The notes under the pieces are model-generated. The model made no database searches, had not been told where the DNA came from, and saw only the letters and a list, made by a program, of their open reading frames with translations. Below are positions 25,255 through 34,661 of a DNA stretch of 64,000 nt, piece after piece (within the stretch, counting starts at the first letter, position 1; each line of letters starts with the position of its first letter). This stretch comes from Bog-159 sp963707465 (GTDB taxonomy: Bacteria; Acidobacteriota; Terriglobia; Bryobacterales; Bryobacteraceae). The stretch spans positions 2,294,001 through 2,358,000 of the forward strand of contig CAVPQK010000015.1 of the NCBI GenBank assembly GCA_963707465.1, written 5' to 3'. Position numbers and translations under genes: made by a program.

Positions 25255-26496
25255 GCAATCTTCTCATTGTAGCGCTTCAAGCCTTTTCGGCCGATATCGG
25301 TGCGGTAGTGCATGCCGTCGAAATGAATGAGGCGCGCGGCAGCATAAGCGCCGTCGATGGCAGAAGCCAGGTTGGGTCCGGAAGCAGTGACACCGAGCAC
25401 GCGGCCACCCGCCGTTTCGAGTCCCGCGGACCCTTGGCGCGTGCCCGCGTGGAAGACCGTGGCTCCCGTGGCTTCAGCGGCCTCGATTCCATCGATGGTC
25501 TTGCCGGCAGCAAAGGCGCCGGGATAGCCGGCGGACGCCAGGACGAGGCAAACCGACGGGCCGGCCTCCCATTCGATGCGCCTGTCGGGCAGCGCGCCGC
25601 GGGCGGCCGCCAGGAGCAGGGGAGCCAGGTCGCTCCGCATGCGGTGCATGATGGGCTGAGTTTCCGGGTCACCCAGGCGGACGTTGAACTCCAGTACCTT
25701 GGGGCCGGCGCTGGTCATCATCAACCCGGCGTACAGGAAACCGGTGAAGCCGGTGGCGTCGATGGTGGGGCGGATGACAGTGTCCAGAATCGTTCGGCTC
25801 TCTTCGGCCGTAAGGATGCGCGAATCGCAGTAGGCGCCCATGCCGCCGGTATTAGGGCCGGCGTCGCCATCGAAGACCGCTTTATGATCCTGGGTTGGTT
25901 CTAGCGGGACCACGTTCCGGCCGTCGCTTAGCACGATGTAGCTGACCTCTTCTCCGGCCAGGAACTCTTCGATCACGAAAGGCGGTTTGAGGGATGCCAG
26001 GGCGGCTTCCGCGGTGGCGCGATCTTCGGCCACGACCACGCCTTTGCCTGCGGCGAGGCCGTCTGCTTTGATCACCACGGGGTAGGCGAAGCGATCGAGA
26101 GCGCGGCGCGCTTCCGCGGCGTCCGGAGCGGCCACAAAGGCGGCGGTGGGGATATTGCTTTGTTGCAGAAAGTTCTTTGCGAATACCTTACTGCCCTCGA
26201 GGCGCGCGGCCGCGGCGGTGGGACCGAAGATCGCGCGGCCGCGGGCGCGAAACGCGTCCACCACCCCAGCCACGAGCGGCGCTTCGGGACCCACCACGGT
26301 CGAGATCGGCTTCCAGCGATTCGGCGATTCTCAGGTATGCGTCCGGCGAACCGTCGCCCGCGGGAAGACAGGCCGCCACCTGCGCGATGCCCGGATTTCC
26401 GGGTGCGGCAAAGACGCGCTCCACGTCGGGGCTTTGCGCGATCCGCCACGCCAAGGCGTGCTCGCGTCCGCCGCCGCCAATAATCAAGACCTTCAT
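25245..26496 (-). pseudogene. purD: phosphoribosylamine-glycine ligase, one +1 frameshift
   Basis: The N-terminal part from ATG 26496 (MKVLIIGGGGREHALAWRIA, the PurD nucleotide-fold start) reads to LRIAESLEADL, after which the expected TVVGPEAPLVAGVV continues only in another frame; one extra C (plus strand) at about 26301 explains it. The rest is intact: ATP-grasp motifs IKADGLAAGKGVVV, EEFLAGEEVSY, NTGGMGAY and the FNVRLGDPETQ substrate/metal motif. The repaired protein would have 416 residues, normal for PurD. The enzyme joins phosphoribosylamine and glycine in purine synthesis and is usually indispensable for prototrophy, so a sequence error is as likely as true loss. The stop overlaps the tRNA-Arg gene. 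Confidence 0.85.
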
Positions 26497-26502
26497 AGCC
26501 GA

Positions 26503-26518
26503 TACAATGATAACAATG
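26503..26518 (+). promoter_or_regulatory. -10 box and leaderless start of mnmG
   Basis: TACAAT at 26503-26508 is followed by 7 bases and ATG at 26516, the spacing expected when transcription starts at the A of the start codon. The divergent purD ATG is only 20 bases away, so no room exists for a normal leader. No clear -35. Confidence 0.4.
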
Positions 26519-28328
26519 CACGAGAAGTACGACGTGGTGGTGATCGGCGCGGGGCACGCGGGATGCGAAGCAGCGCGGGCATGCGCCCGGATGGGGCTGC
26601 GGACCGCCATGGTGACCATGAATCTGGACCTGATCGCGCAGATGTCCTGCAACCCCGCCATCGGCGGCATTGCCAAGGGGCACCTGGTGCGCGAGATCGA
26701 CGCGCTCGGCGGAGTCATGGGCGAGGTCGCGGATGCGGTGGGCATTCAGTTCCGGCTGCTCAACACCAGCCGCGGTCCGGCGGTGTGGTCGCCGCGCGCG
26801 CAATGCGACAAGAAGATGTACCGGGTGCGCATGCGGGAGGTGCTGGAGCGCGAGCCGAACCTGCGCATCAAGCAGGCGGAAGTGGCGGCGCTGGAGATCG
26901 CGGAGAGCGCCGAGCGGCGGGTCACCGGGGTGCGGCTGCGGGACGGCCGCAGCATCGCCGCCGAGACGATTATTGTCACGACCGGAACGTTCTTGAACGG
27001 CTTGGCGCATGTGGGCGAGATGCAGTACAGCTGCGGGCGGAATGGCGAGGCGCCTTCGCAGCTTCTTGGGGATCAGTTGCGCACTGCTGGGCTTGCAGTG
27101 GACCCGTCTGAAAACGGGAACGCCGCCGCGACTGGACGGCCGCACCATCGATTGGAGCCGCTTCGAGCCGCAGGCCGGGCGATCCGGAACCGACGCCGTT
27201 TTCGTTTCTGACCGATAAGATCGACCGGGCCCAAGTCAATTGCCACATCGGCATACACTACCGAAGAGACGCATCGAATTCTGCGGGAGGCGATCCCCCG
27301 CTCGCCCCTGTACAGCGGGCAAATCGAGGGCGTGGGGCCGCGCTATTGCCCGTCGATCGAAGACAAGGTGGTGAAGTTTCCGGATAAGCTGCGCCACCAG
27401 ATCTTCCTGGAGCCGGAGGGCCTGGATACCAACGAGGTTTACGTCAACGGAATGTCGACCAGCATGCCGATCGACGTTCAGGCCGCGATGGTTGCCTCGG
27501 TGCCGGGGTTGGAACATGCGGAGATGATCCGACCAGGCTACGCTATTGAATACGATGCGATCGATCCGCGGGAATGGAGCCATACCCTGGAGGTGAAATC
27601 GATCCGGGGATTGTATCTGGCGGGGCAGATCAACGGCACTTCGGGATACGAAGAAGCCGGATGCCAGGGCCTGGTGGCCGGAATTAATGCAGCCTGCTGC
27701 GTACGCGATCTGCCGCCGGTGGTCATCGGGCGCACTGAGGGGTACACCGGCATCCTGGTGGACGATCTCGATCACAAAGGGCGCGGACGAGCCCTACCGC
27801 ATGTTCACTTCGCGGGCGGAATTCCGGCTGCACCTGCGCATCGATAATGCCGACGAGCGGCTGACTCCGATTGGCCGGCGCGTGGGGCTGGTTACCGATG
27901 AGCGGTGGGAACTGTTCTCGCGGAAGCAGGGCCAGAAAGAGCGCCTGACTGCGGCGCTGCGCGTGCATCGTTACGGGCAGTGGCTCAAGCGGCCGGAAGC
28001 GTCGATTGGGGAGATCGGCGCCTGGGTGCGGGAGATTCTGGGCGAGGAACCGGTGCGCGGGCTGCTCACCACGATCGAAACCGAGATCAAATACGAGGGC
28101 TATATCGCGCAACAGGAGAGGCAGATCGAGCGGCTCAAAGACGCCGAGCGGCGGCCCATTCCAGGTGCTTTTGGATTTACGGCGATACCGGGGTTGTCGC
28201 GCGAGATTAGCGAGAAGCTGGAGCGGGTGCGTCCGGAGACTCTGGGGCAGGCGGCGCGGATTCCAGGCGTCACCCCGGCGGCCATCGCTATTCTGGACGT
28301 TTACCTGAGTTTGGCGCATGTTCGGTGA
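26516..28328 (+). pseudogene. mnmG: tRNA uridine-5-carboxymethylaminomethyl modification enzyme MnmG, four +1 frameshifts
   Basis: Read through its frame changes the gene encodes a complete MnmG (602 residues): FAD-binding VVVIGAGHAGCEAARACA, CNPAIGGIAKGHLVREIDALGG, TGTFLNG, RLKTGTPPRLDGRTIDWS, the YCPSIEDKVVKF block, GLYLAGQINGTSGYEEAGCQG, and the C-terminal EPYRMFTSRAEFRLHLR and helical domain. Single extra bases are needed at about 27101-27105, 27177-27180, 27250 and 27770 to pass between frames. No other disabling change is seen, so this is either a poorly polished stretch of sequence or a very recent inactivation. Function with MnmE: cmnm5U34 modification of tRNAs. An upstream ATG at 26507 is possible. 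Confidence 0.85.
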
Positions 28329-28902
28329 GTTGTTGCGCTCGAAGCTGGCCGGTATCTGTGAGTTGCCCGAACCGCAGGTCGAACGGTTGAATGCGCACTA
28401 CGATCTGCTCACGCGTTGGAACAAGGTCTTGAGCCTGACAAGTGTGCGAACGCTTGACGAGGCGGTGGAGCGGCACTACTGCGAGTCGATATTCGCCGCT
28501 ATTCATCTGCCGGAGGGTGCGATTTCAGTGGCGGACGTGGGGTCGGGGGCAGGGTTTCCCGGGATCCCCATCGCGATTGTGCGGCCGGAGTGTTCGGTCG
28601 TGCTGATTGAGTCGCACCAGCGAAAGGCGGCCTTTTTGAAGGAGGCGTCGCGGGACTTGGCGAATGTGCGTGTCATCTCCAAGCGGGCGGAGGATCTGGG
28701 GGAGCGGTTCGACTGGGTGGTTTCGCGCGCGGTTCGCTACGCAGATATTGCCGCGGTACTAAAGAGGTTGGGGCAAAATGCCGAACTATTGACTGGGGAG
28801 GTGTACGCTGCGGGCCTCGAAGGCTTCGAGTGGCGGGAGCCGATACGGCTCCCTTGGGGCGAGCGGCGCTACCTGTGGATCGGAGGGCCGTGTTTCACGT
28901 GA
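28318..28902 (+). CDS. rsmG: 16S rRNA (guanine-527-N7)-methyltransferase
   Basis: A 194-residue protein overlapping the end of mnmG by 11 bases, the common gidA-gidB arrangement. The SAM-binding motif VADVGSGAGFPGIPIAI, the following LIESHQRKAAFLKEA and SRAVRYADIA near the end match RsmG; length is slightly short of the usual 200-215. It methylates G527 of 16S rRNA. The TGA stop at 28900-28902 is part of the first parS palindrome. Confidence 0.95.
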   Translation: MFGELLRSKLAGICELPEPQVERLNAHYDLLTRWNKVLSLTSVRTLDEAVERHYCESIFAAIHLPEGAISVADVGSGAGFPGIPIAIVRPECSVVLIESHQRKAAFLKEASRDLANVRVISKRAEDLGERFDWVVSRAVRYADIAAVLKRLGQNAELLTGEVYAAGLEGFEWREPIRLPWGERRYLWIGGPCFT

Positions 28903-28906
28903 AACA
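28891..28906. promoter_or_regulatory. parS site 1 (ParB-binding palindrome)
   Basis: TGTTTCACGTGAAACA, a perfect 16-bp palindrome matching the bacterial chromosomal parS consensus. It contains the stop codon of rsmG. It sits 54 bases upstream of the parA start codon. Confidence 0.95.
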
Positions 28907-28916
28907 GGATACGGGG

Positions 28917-28932
28917 CGTTCCACGTGAAACA
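28917..28932. promoter_or_regulatory. parS site 2
   Basis: CGTTCCACGTGAAACA matches the parS consensus at 15 of 16 positions (first base differs). It follows site 1 after a 10-bp spacer, so the centres are 26 bp apart. Both sites precede parA and may also let ParB regulate the operon. Confidence 0.9.
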
Positions 28933-28959
28933 GGATTCCAATCGTGCTAGCATGACGGC

Positions 28960-29754
28960 TTGGGCAAGATCCTAGCCATTACGAACCAGAAGGGCGGCGT
29001 CGGGAAAACGACCACTGCAATTAATGTGGCTGCCGCCTTGGCCGCTAACGATCTGCACGTTCTTGTAATCGATTCTGATCCGCAGGGTAACGCCACGACC
29101 GGGATGGGCGCCACCAAGAACCCGGACCGCCCCAGTTTGTACCAAGTCCTGCTCGGCGAGGCCGAGATCGCAGATGCCGTCCTCCAGACGGGCTTCGAGG
29201 GCCTGGATTTGGTTCCAGGGGACAAGAACCTGATCGGAGCGAATCTGGAGTTAGTCGACACGCCGCGGCGGGAATTCCGGCTCTACGATAAGGTGAACGC
29301 AATCCGTGGGAAGTACGACTTCATCTTGATCGACTGCCCGCCGGCCCTCGACCTCCTGACCTTGAACGCTCTGATCGCCGCCGATGCGGTACTCGTTCCC
29401 ATCCAGTGCGAGTTCTTCGCCCTTGAGGGTATCTCGGAACTCATGGATACCATCCAGCGCATTCGCGATTCCTTCGAGCGCCCTTTGCAAGTCGAGGGCA
29501 TTCTGCTCACCATGTTCGACGACCGCACCAACCTGACGCGCCAGGTAGCCAACGATCTCAGGGACTTTTTCGGCTCCATGGTCTTCCAGACCGTCATCCC
29601 CCGCAGCATTCGCCTGGCTGAAGCGCCGAGTCATGGACAGAGTATCCTGGCCTACGATGTGCGCTCGCGCGGCGCAGAAAGCTACATCCGCCTCGCTAAA
29701 GAGATCCTGGAGAATGAACAAAAACGTGGACAATCCGCGCAGGGCGCTCGGTAA
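28960..29754 (+). CDS. parA: chromosome-partitioning ATPase ParA (Soj)
   Basis: A 264-residue protein from a TTG start (no in-frame ATG precedes the first motif). Deviant Walker A ITNQKGGVGKTTTAINVA at the N terminus, Walker A' VIDSDPQGNATTG, Walker B FILIDCPPALDLLTLNAL and the C-terminal EAPSHGQSI are all typical of chromosomal ParA. It forms ATP-dependent gradients that move ParB-parS complexes. parB overlaps its 3' end by 41 bases, and two parS sites lie immediately upstream. Confidence 0.97.
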   Translation: MGKILAITNQKGGVGKTTTAINVAAALAANDLHVLVIDSDPQGNATTGMGATKNPDRPSLYQVLLGEAEIADAVLQTGFEGLDLVPGDKNLIGANLELVDTPRREFRLYDKVNAIRGKYDFILIDCPPALDLLTLNALIAADAVLVPIQCEFFALEGISELMDTIQRIRDSFERPLQVEGILLTMFDDRTNLTRQVANDLRDFFGSMVFQTVIPRSIRLAEAPSHGQSILAYDVRSRGAESYIRLAKEILENEQKRGQSAQGAR

Positions 29755-30607
29755 GGGCCTCACCGCCCTGCTCCCCACCCGGCCCACCGCGCAGCCGCCG
29801 GAACCGACGCACCTCGGCGAAGAGGTCGCACAGCTCCCGATCGAGCTAATCGAACCCAATCCGCTGCAGCCCCGGCGCGTTTTCCAGCACGACCGTATCG
29901 AGGAGCTGGCGCAGTCCATCCGCGCCAACGGCATTATACAGCCCCTGGTGGTCCGGCGCCGGGCTGAGCGGTATCAGTTGGTCGCGGGGGAACGCCGCTG
30001 GCGGGCAGCCAAGGTCGCCGGTATCGCGCGTGTACCAGTGGTCATCCAGGAAATCCCCGACGAAAGGCTTTTGGAGATCACGCTGATAGAAAACATCCAG
30101 CGCGAGGATCTGAACGCCATAGAGACCGCCCAGGCGTTCGACAGTCTATGCCGCGAATTGCAATTGAATCATGAGGAGGTGGGCCGCCGGACGGGTAAGG
30201 ATCGATCCACCATCGCAAACCTGATCCGGCTTCTGCAGCTTCCGCCGGATATCCAACAATTGATCGCCGAGCGCAGACTATCGATCGGCCACGCCCGCTG
30301 CCTTCTTACACTTCCGACCGCCGAACTGCAGAGGGAGGTGGCCGAAAAATCGGTAGCGCAGGGCTGGTCGGTCCGGCAGGTTGAACGGCTGACGCAGAAG
30401 ATGATGGAAGACCGCAAGCCCAAAGCGGTCGATGAGGTCCAAGCTGACCCCAATGTAAAGGCAGCCATCACCGAATTGGAGAGGGTGCTCGGAACCAAGG
30501 TGCGAATCATCGAACGCGCCCGGCAGAAGGGCCGCATCGAAATTGAATACTACTCCGCGGAAGACCTGGATCGAATCTACACGGCAATCGTGGGCGAACA
30601 AAGCTAA
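29714..30607 (+). CDS. parB: chromosome-partitioning protein ParB (Spo0J)
   Basis: 297 residues from ATG 29714, within the end of parA. The N-terminal RALGKGLTALLP motif (ParA interaction), the CTPase/ParB domain with NPLQPRRVF, GERRWRAAK and ENIQREDLNAIE, the HTH region (EEVGRRTGKDRSTIANLIRLLQLP) for parS recognition, and a C-terminal dimerisation domain (VRIIERARQKGRIEIEYYS) are in order. The protein is expected to load at the two parS sites upstream of parA. Confidence 0.97.
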   Translation: MNKNVDNPRRALGKGLTALLPTRPTAQPPEPTHLGEEVAQLPIELIEPNPLQPRRVFQHDRIEELAQSIRANGIIQPLVVRRRAERYQLVAGERRWRAAKVAGIARVPVVIQEIPDERLLEITLIENIQREDLNAIETAQAFDSLCRELQLNHEEVGRRTGKDRSTIANLIRLLQLPPDIQQLIAERRLSIGHARCLLTLPTAELQREVAEKSVAQGWSVRQVERLTQKMMEDRKPKAVDEVQADPNVKAAITELERVLGTKVRIIERARQKGRIEIEYYSAEDLDRIYTAIVGEQS

Positions 30608-30988
30608 CTATTTCAGAATCTGTAATATAGAAGCAAGTTCCGTGCGGATTACGGCCCATGAATCGGAGGTGAACAGATCCGCCTGCTTGCGCTCCATCAC
30701 CTTTGGTTTGTTTCCCTTGGAGTCGTTCTGGAGCGTCTGCCGCGCTCCTTCGATTGTATAGCGCTTTTCGTACAATAAGTGCTTTATTTTTAGCAGAAGC
30801 TCGACATCCTTGCGCCGGTAGAGGCGATGTCCGGTGCCCGACTTCTTAGGCGCCAGACTCGGAAACTCGGTCTCCCAATAGCGCAGGACGTACGGTTCGA
30901 CCGCCAGCAGACTGGCGACCTCGCCGATCCTGAAGTACAACTTGTCCGGTATCTCGGGAGTGTCGATAGGTACTGCCGGATCTGTCAT
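30608..30988 (-). CDS. MerR-family transcriptional regulator
   Basis: A 126-residue protein with a MerR-type winged helix at residues about 18-85: YFRIGEVASLLAVEPYVLRYWETEFPSL followed by YRRKDVELLLKIKHLLYEKRYTIEGAR. The tail is short and lacks cysteines for metal binding, resembling the small MerR regulators often found near cell-division or par genes. It is convergent with parB and separated from it by no bases. Target unknown. Confidence 0.88.
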   Translation of the reverse strand: MTDPAVPIDTPEIPDKLYFRIGEVASLLAVEPYVLRYWETEFPSLAPKKSGTGHRLYRRKDVELLLKIKHLLYEKRYTIEGARQTLQNDSKGNKPKVMERKQADLFTSDSWAVIRTELASILQILK

Positions 30989-31090
30989 CAGCCTTTCGTC
31001 ATCCTACCCTAATGCGCTCAAATTGTCACGATGCCGATGGGCCAAGCGTGCATGGCCAACCGTTTTGGTAAGATCAAAAAAGCTCCACAC

Positions 31091-31166
<76 letters not shown>

Positions 31167-31226
31167 CCGCGCCCAGAGTCCTTGCCATCGCGATACCCCA
31201 ATCGGGAACCGGTGCCGAAGGACTAC

Positions 31227-31255
31227 TTGACTTCCCGTGCGATCTAGTGTATCTT
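31227..31255 (+). promoter_or_regulatory. promoter of the APS reductase gene
   Basis: TTGACT (31227-31232), 17-base spacer, TATCTT (31250-31255). Transcription would begin at about 31262, essentially at the TTG start codon at 31264, so the mRNA would have almost no leader. Confidence 0.5.
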
Positions 31256-31263
31256 GATAGAGA

Positions 31264-32010
31264 TTGGTACCTTTCCTCGATCTCGAATCCGCCCCAGCCC
31301 AAGACATCCTCTCCTGGGCTCTCTCCACCTACGGTGATTCCCTCGCCATCTCCACCAGTTTCCAAAAGGAAGGCATGGTGGTCATCGACATGGCCACGCG
31401 CATCAATCCCCGCGTGCGCGTCTTCACCATCGATACCGGTCGCCTGCCCGAGGAAACCCACCAGATGATGGAAACCGTGCGCCAGCGCTACGGGATCCCG
31501 GTGGAAATCGTCTTCCCCGAGGCGCCCGAAGTGGAATCCATGATCGCCACGCACGGCCCCAACCTGTTCTACCGGGAAGTGATGCTGCGCAAGCTCTGCT
31601 GCCACATCCGCAAGGTGCGGCCGCTGGAGCGTAAGCTTGCCACGCTGAGCGCCTGGGTGGTGGGGCTGCGCCGCTCGCAAACGGAATCGCGCGCCGACAT
31701 CGCCAAGGTCGAAAGCCGCGACGGCATCGTGAAAATCAGCCCAATCGCCGACTGGAGCACGCAGGAGGTGGAAGACTACATCCGCCGCCACGACGTTCCA
31801 GTCCATCCGCTCTATGCCAAGGGCTTCCCGAGCATCGGATGCGGCCCATGCACCCGCGCCACGTTCGATTGCGAGGACCAGCGCGCCGGGCGCTGGTGGT
31901 GGGAGCAGGATACCGAGAAAGAGTGCGGCATCCACATCCTGCCCAGCGGCCAGATCGTGCGGCAGGTGGACGCGCTGCTGGCGCAAATCCAACCCGCCGC
32001 GCCACTCTGA
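31264..32010 (+). CDS. cysH: assimilatory adenylylsulfate (APS/PAPS) reductase
   Basis: A 248-residue protein from a TTG start. The PP-loop region SLAISTSFQKEGMVVIDMA and FTIDTGRLPEETHQM identify the CysH family. Two cysteine pairs, LCCHIRKVRP (residue about 115) and GCGPCTR (about 200), form the [4Fe-4S] cluster site of APS-type reductases, and the C-terminal KECGIH holds the catalytic cysteine. It reduces APS (or PAPS) to sulfite with thioredoxin. No other cys gene is adjacent. The TTG start is supported only by its closeness to the -10 box. Confidence 0.9.
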   Translation: MVPFLDLESAPAQDILSWALSTYGDSLAISTSFQKEGMVVIDMATRINPRVRVFTIDTGRLPEETHQMMETVRQRYGIPVEIVFPEAPEVESMIATHGPNLFYREVMLRKLCCHIRKVRPLERKLATLSAWVVGLRRSQTESRADIAKVESRDGIVKISPIADWSTQEVEDYIRRHDVPVHPLYAKGFPSIGCGPCTRATFDCEDQRAGRWWWEQDTEKECGIHILPSGQIVRQVDALLAQIQPAAPL

Positions 32011-32064
32011 TTCCTAGTCTCCCGGCTCCCGGCGGCGTTCTACTGCGGTATCCTGGAGTGGACC

Positions 32065-33390
32065 ATGTCGGTTCCCACCCCGGGGCGCGAGGGCGAAGCC
32101 CCGTCGCTGGTGCTCCAGGAGCTTTCCGCACAACCCGGCCTTTCGCCTTCCGCCGGACTCCCTCCCGAGGGCGAGTTGCACGGCCTCCGGCAAGCCTTCC
32201 GCGCGTTGCGCCATCGGAATTTCCGGCTGTTCGCCGCTGGGCAGATCGTATCGCTGGTCGGCACCTGGATGCAGAACGTGGCTCAAGCCTGGCTGGTGTA
32301 TCGCATCACGCATTCGGAATTGCTATTGGGCACAGCTTGGTTTTGCACCCAGATTCCGGTCTTTGCCTTCGGCGCCCTGGGCGGACTCGCGGCGGACCGC
32401 TATTCGCGGCATCGGCTGGTGGTGGTGACGCAGATCCTCTCCATGTGCCAGGCGCTGGTGCTGGCGGCACTCACGCTTAGCGGCAAAGTGCAGGTTTGGC
32501 ACATTCTGGTGCTCGCCGCCGTGCTGGGAACCATCAACGCGTTCGATATGCCGGGCCGGCAGTCGCTCATTATACAAATGACCAGTAAAGAGGATCTGCT
32601 GAACGCCATCTCGCTGAACTCGGCGATCTTCAACGGCGCTCGTATCGTGGGACCGGCTATCGCCGGATTGCTGGTGGCAGCCGTCGGCGAAGGAGTCTGC
32701 TTCCTGTTGAACGGCGTCAGCTTTCTGGCCGTGATCGGATGCCTGCTGGCCATGCGCCTGCCGAAGTTCATCCGCCGCGCGCAGGATTCTCCCTGGGCGC
32801 ACCTGGTCGAGGGCTTCAAGTACGTGCGCGGCCACCGCCCCGTCCGCACGCTGCTGGGCATGATGTCCGCCACCACCATCGCCGGCATGCCCGCCCTGGT
32901 GTTGATGCCTTTTTTCGCGGATGCCATTTTTCACCGCGGCTCCCGCGGTATGGGCGTTCTGATGGGTGCGATGGGCACCGGAGCGGTAGCCGGCACGCTG
33001 GTGCTGGCCTGGCGGGCGCGGGTATCCACGTTGCCAAACGTGATCTTCTGGAGTGCGCTACTGCTGGGCGCCAGCTTCTGCTTCTTCGCATGGTCGAAAG
33101 TCTTCTATTTTTCTCTGGCGGTGATGCCGCTGATCGGATATAGTGTGATGCGCCAAATGGCTTCCGCCAATACTTTGATTCAGACGTTGATACCCGATGA
33201 ATTCCGCGGCCGCACCATGGCTTTCTACACCATGTCGGTAGTCGGCCTGGGACCCTTCGGCAGCCTGGCCGCCGGCGCGTTGGCCCATGCCTATGGCGCG
33301 CGCCTGACAGTGTTGGCCGGCGGTGTGCTGGCTATCGCCGCGGCAGTCGTCTTCAGGATGAAGAGGAACGTATTCCAGGAGGTGCATTAG
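32065..33390 (+). CDS. MFS exporter (EntS/MFS_3-like)
   Basis: A 441-residue protein with GGAG upstream of the ATG. After a polar 45-residue N-terminal tail come 11-12 membrane helices. ALRHRNFRLFAAGQIVSLVGTWMQN, GGLAADRYSRHRLVV and the later NAISLNSAIFNGARIVGPAIAG match the MFS_3 (enterobactin exporter-like) subfamily. Substrate unknown. It begins a run of three closely spaced genes on the plus strand (next gene after 1 base). Confidence 0.88.
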   Translation: MSVPTPGREGEAPSLVLQELSAQPGLSPSAGLPPEGELHGLRQAFRALRHRNFRLFAAGQIVSLVGTWMQNVAQAWLVYRITHSELLLGTAWFCTQIPVFAFGALGGLAADRYSRHRLVVVTQILSMCQALVLAALTLSGKVQVWHILVLAAVLGTINAFDMPGRQSLIIQMTSKEDLLNAISLNSAIFNGARIVGPAIAGLLVAAVGEGVCFLLNGVSFLAVIGCLLAMRLPKFIRRAQDSPWAHLVEGFKYVRGHRPVRTLLGMMSATTIAGMPALVLMPFFADAIFHRGSRGMGVLMGAMGTGAVAGTLVLAWRARVSTLPNVIFWSALLLGASFCFFAWSKVFYFSLAVMPLIGYSVMRQMASANTLIQTLIPDEFRGRTMAFYTMSVVGLGPFGSLAAGALAHAYGARLTVLAGGVLAIAAAVVFRMKRNVFQEVH

Positions 33391-33391
33391 C

Positions 33392-34651
33392 ATGGCGGCG
33401 AACCGCGTCAAAGCGATCCTTCTGGCGCTGTTCCTGGCCGCGGCGCCCGCTGCCGCCCCGCAGTCCGGCGTGGACGTCACCCAGGCCCGCGAAATCTTCA
33501 GCGAGATTGGCGGCATCTTGCAGGACCTGCATGACATCACCGGATACCGCATCAAGCATCGCGTGCCCGCCGAGATCATCACCCGCGATAAGGTGAAGGA
33601 ATTCCTCCAGCAGCGGCTCAAGGAAGCCACTTCGCCCGAAGAAATCCGGGTCGAGGAGCTGACCCTCAAGAAATTCGGATTGGTGCCGCAGGATTTCGAC
33701 CTGGCGAAGAATACGGTCGATTTGCTCACCGAACAGGCGGCGGCGTTTTACGATTTCCATCGCAAGCGGATGTTCATCACCGATTGGACGCCTTCGGCCA
33801 CGCGCGAGCCTGCCCTGGTACATGAACTCGGCCACGCGCTGGCAGACCAGAACGTCAACCTGGACAAGTTCATCAAGCAAGGCCGATCGAGCGACGATGG
33901 TTCGCTGGCACGGTTGGCCGTTATGGAGGGACAGGCGCAATGGCTCATGGCCGAGTATCTGGCGCGCAAGGCGGGCCAATCGCTGGCCACCTCGCCGTCC
34001 GTGCTCGAGAACATGGCGCGCTCCACCGAATCCGGCGCCGCCGACTATCCGGTTTTCGGGAGTGAGCCATTGTATCTGCGCCAGACCCTGGTGTTCCCCT
34101 ACAGCCAGGGCTTGTTGTTTCAGAATGCGGTGTACGAGCGGATGAAGCAGAAGGCGTTCGAGGAGGTGTTCCGCCGGCCGCCTCTGTCCACCCAGCAAAT
34201 CATCCACCCGGAAACCTATTTTTCGGGTTTGCAGCCTGCCCGTCCCGCGCTGCCACAGCTTCCGGATGCCCACGGATACAAGCGGATTGCGGATGGCACG
34301 ATGGGCGAGCTGGATCACGCCATTTTGCTGGAACAATATACCAGCCGCGAGGAGTCCAAGGCAGTTTCACCCCATTGGCGCGGCGGCGCCTACGCGCTGC
34401 TGGAGCGCCGCTCGCCGGAGAGAGTGGTGTTGCTGTATGCGGTCGAGTGGGACGATGCGGAGTCCGCCGCCCGCTACTTCGGGCTGTACCGAAAACTGCT
34501 GGGAAAGAAGTGGAAGAACCTGACGATCGAATCCGAGAGCGATACGATGCTCTCCGGCATCGGCGATGACGGCCACTTTTTGTTGCGACTGGCGGGCACT
34601 GTGGTCACCAGTCTGGAAGGCGCGGAAGACCCCGTCGCACCCGTGCGCTAA
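33392..34651 (+). CDS. secreted putative zinc metallopeptidase
   Basis: A 419-residue protein with GGAGGTG before the ATG and a signal peptide (ILLALFLAAAPAAAP). The motif ALVHELGHALADQ (about residue 145) is an HExxH zinc site, followed about 30 residues later by VMEGQAQWLM, whose glutamate could be the third ligand of a gluzincin-like peptidase. Before it, FYDFHRKRMFITD marks a substrate-edge strand. The C-terminal third is a separate alpha/beta region. I recognise no named family with certainty. It lies 1 base after the MFS gene and before a thioredoxin-like gene. Confidence 0.65.
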   Translation: MAANRVKAILLALFLAAAPAAAPQSGVDVTQAREIFSEIGGILQDLHDITGYRIKHRVPAEIITRDKVKEFLQQRLKEATSPEEIRVEELTLKKFGLVPQDFDLAKNTVDLLTEQAAAFYDFHRKRMFITDWTPSATREPALVHELGHALADQNVNLDKFIKQGRSSDDGSLARLAVMEGQAQWLMAEYLARKAGQSLATSPSVLENMARSTESGAADYPVFGSEPLYLRQTLVFPYSQGLLFQNAVYERMKQKAFEEVFRRPPLSTQQIIHPETYFSGLQPARPALPQLPDAHGYKRIADGTMGELDHAILLEQYTSREESKAVSPHWRGGAYALLERRSPERVVLLYAVEWDDAESAARYFGLYRKLLGKKWKNLTIESESDTMLSGIGDDGHFLLRLAGTVVTSLEGAEDPVAPVR

Positions 34652-34661
34652 ACTGTGGCAT

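Noticed and set aside
26507..28328. Programmed ribosomal frameshifting in mnmG
   Set aside because: Four separate shifts, with no common slippery sequence or stimulatory structure; sequence error or decay is simpler.
28318..31020. Possible replication origin beside parS
   Set aside because: Gene order suggests proximity to oriC, but I found no cluster of DnaA boxes (TTATCCACA-like) or AT-rich unwinding element in the window.
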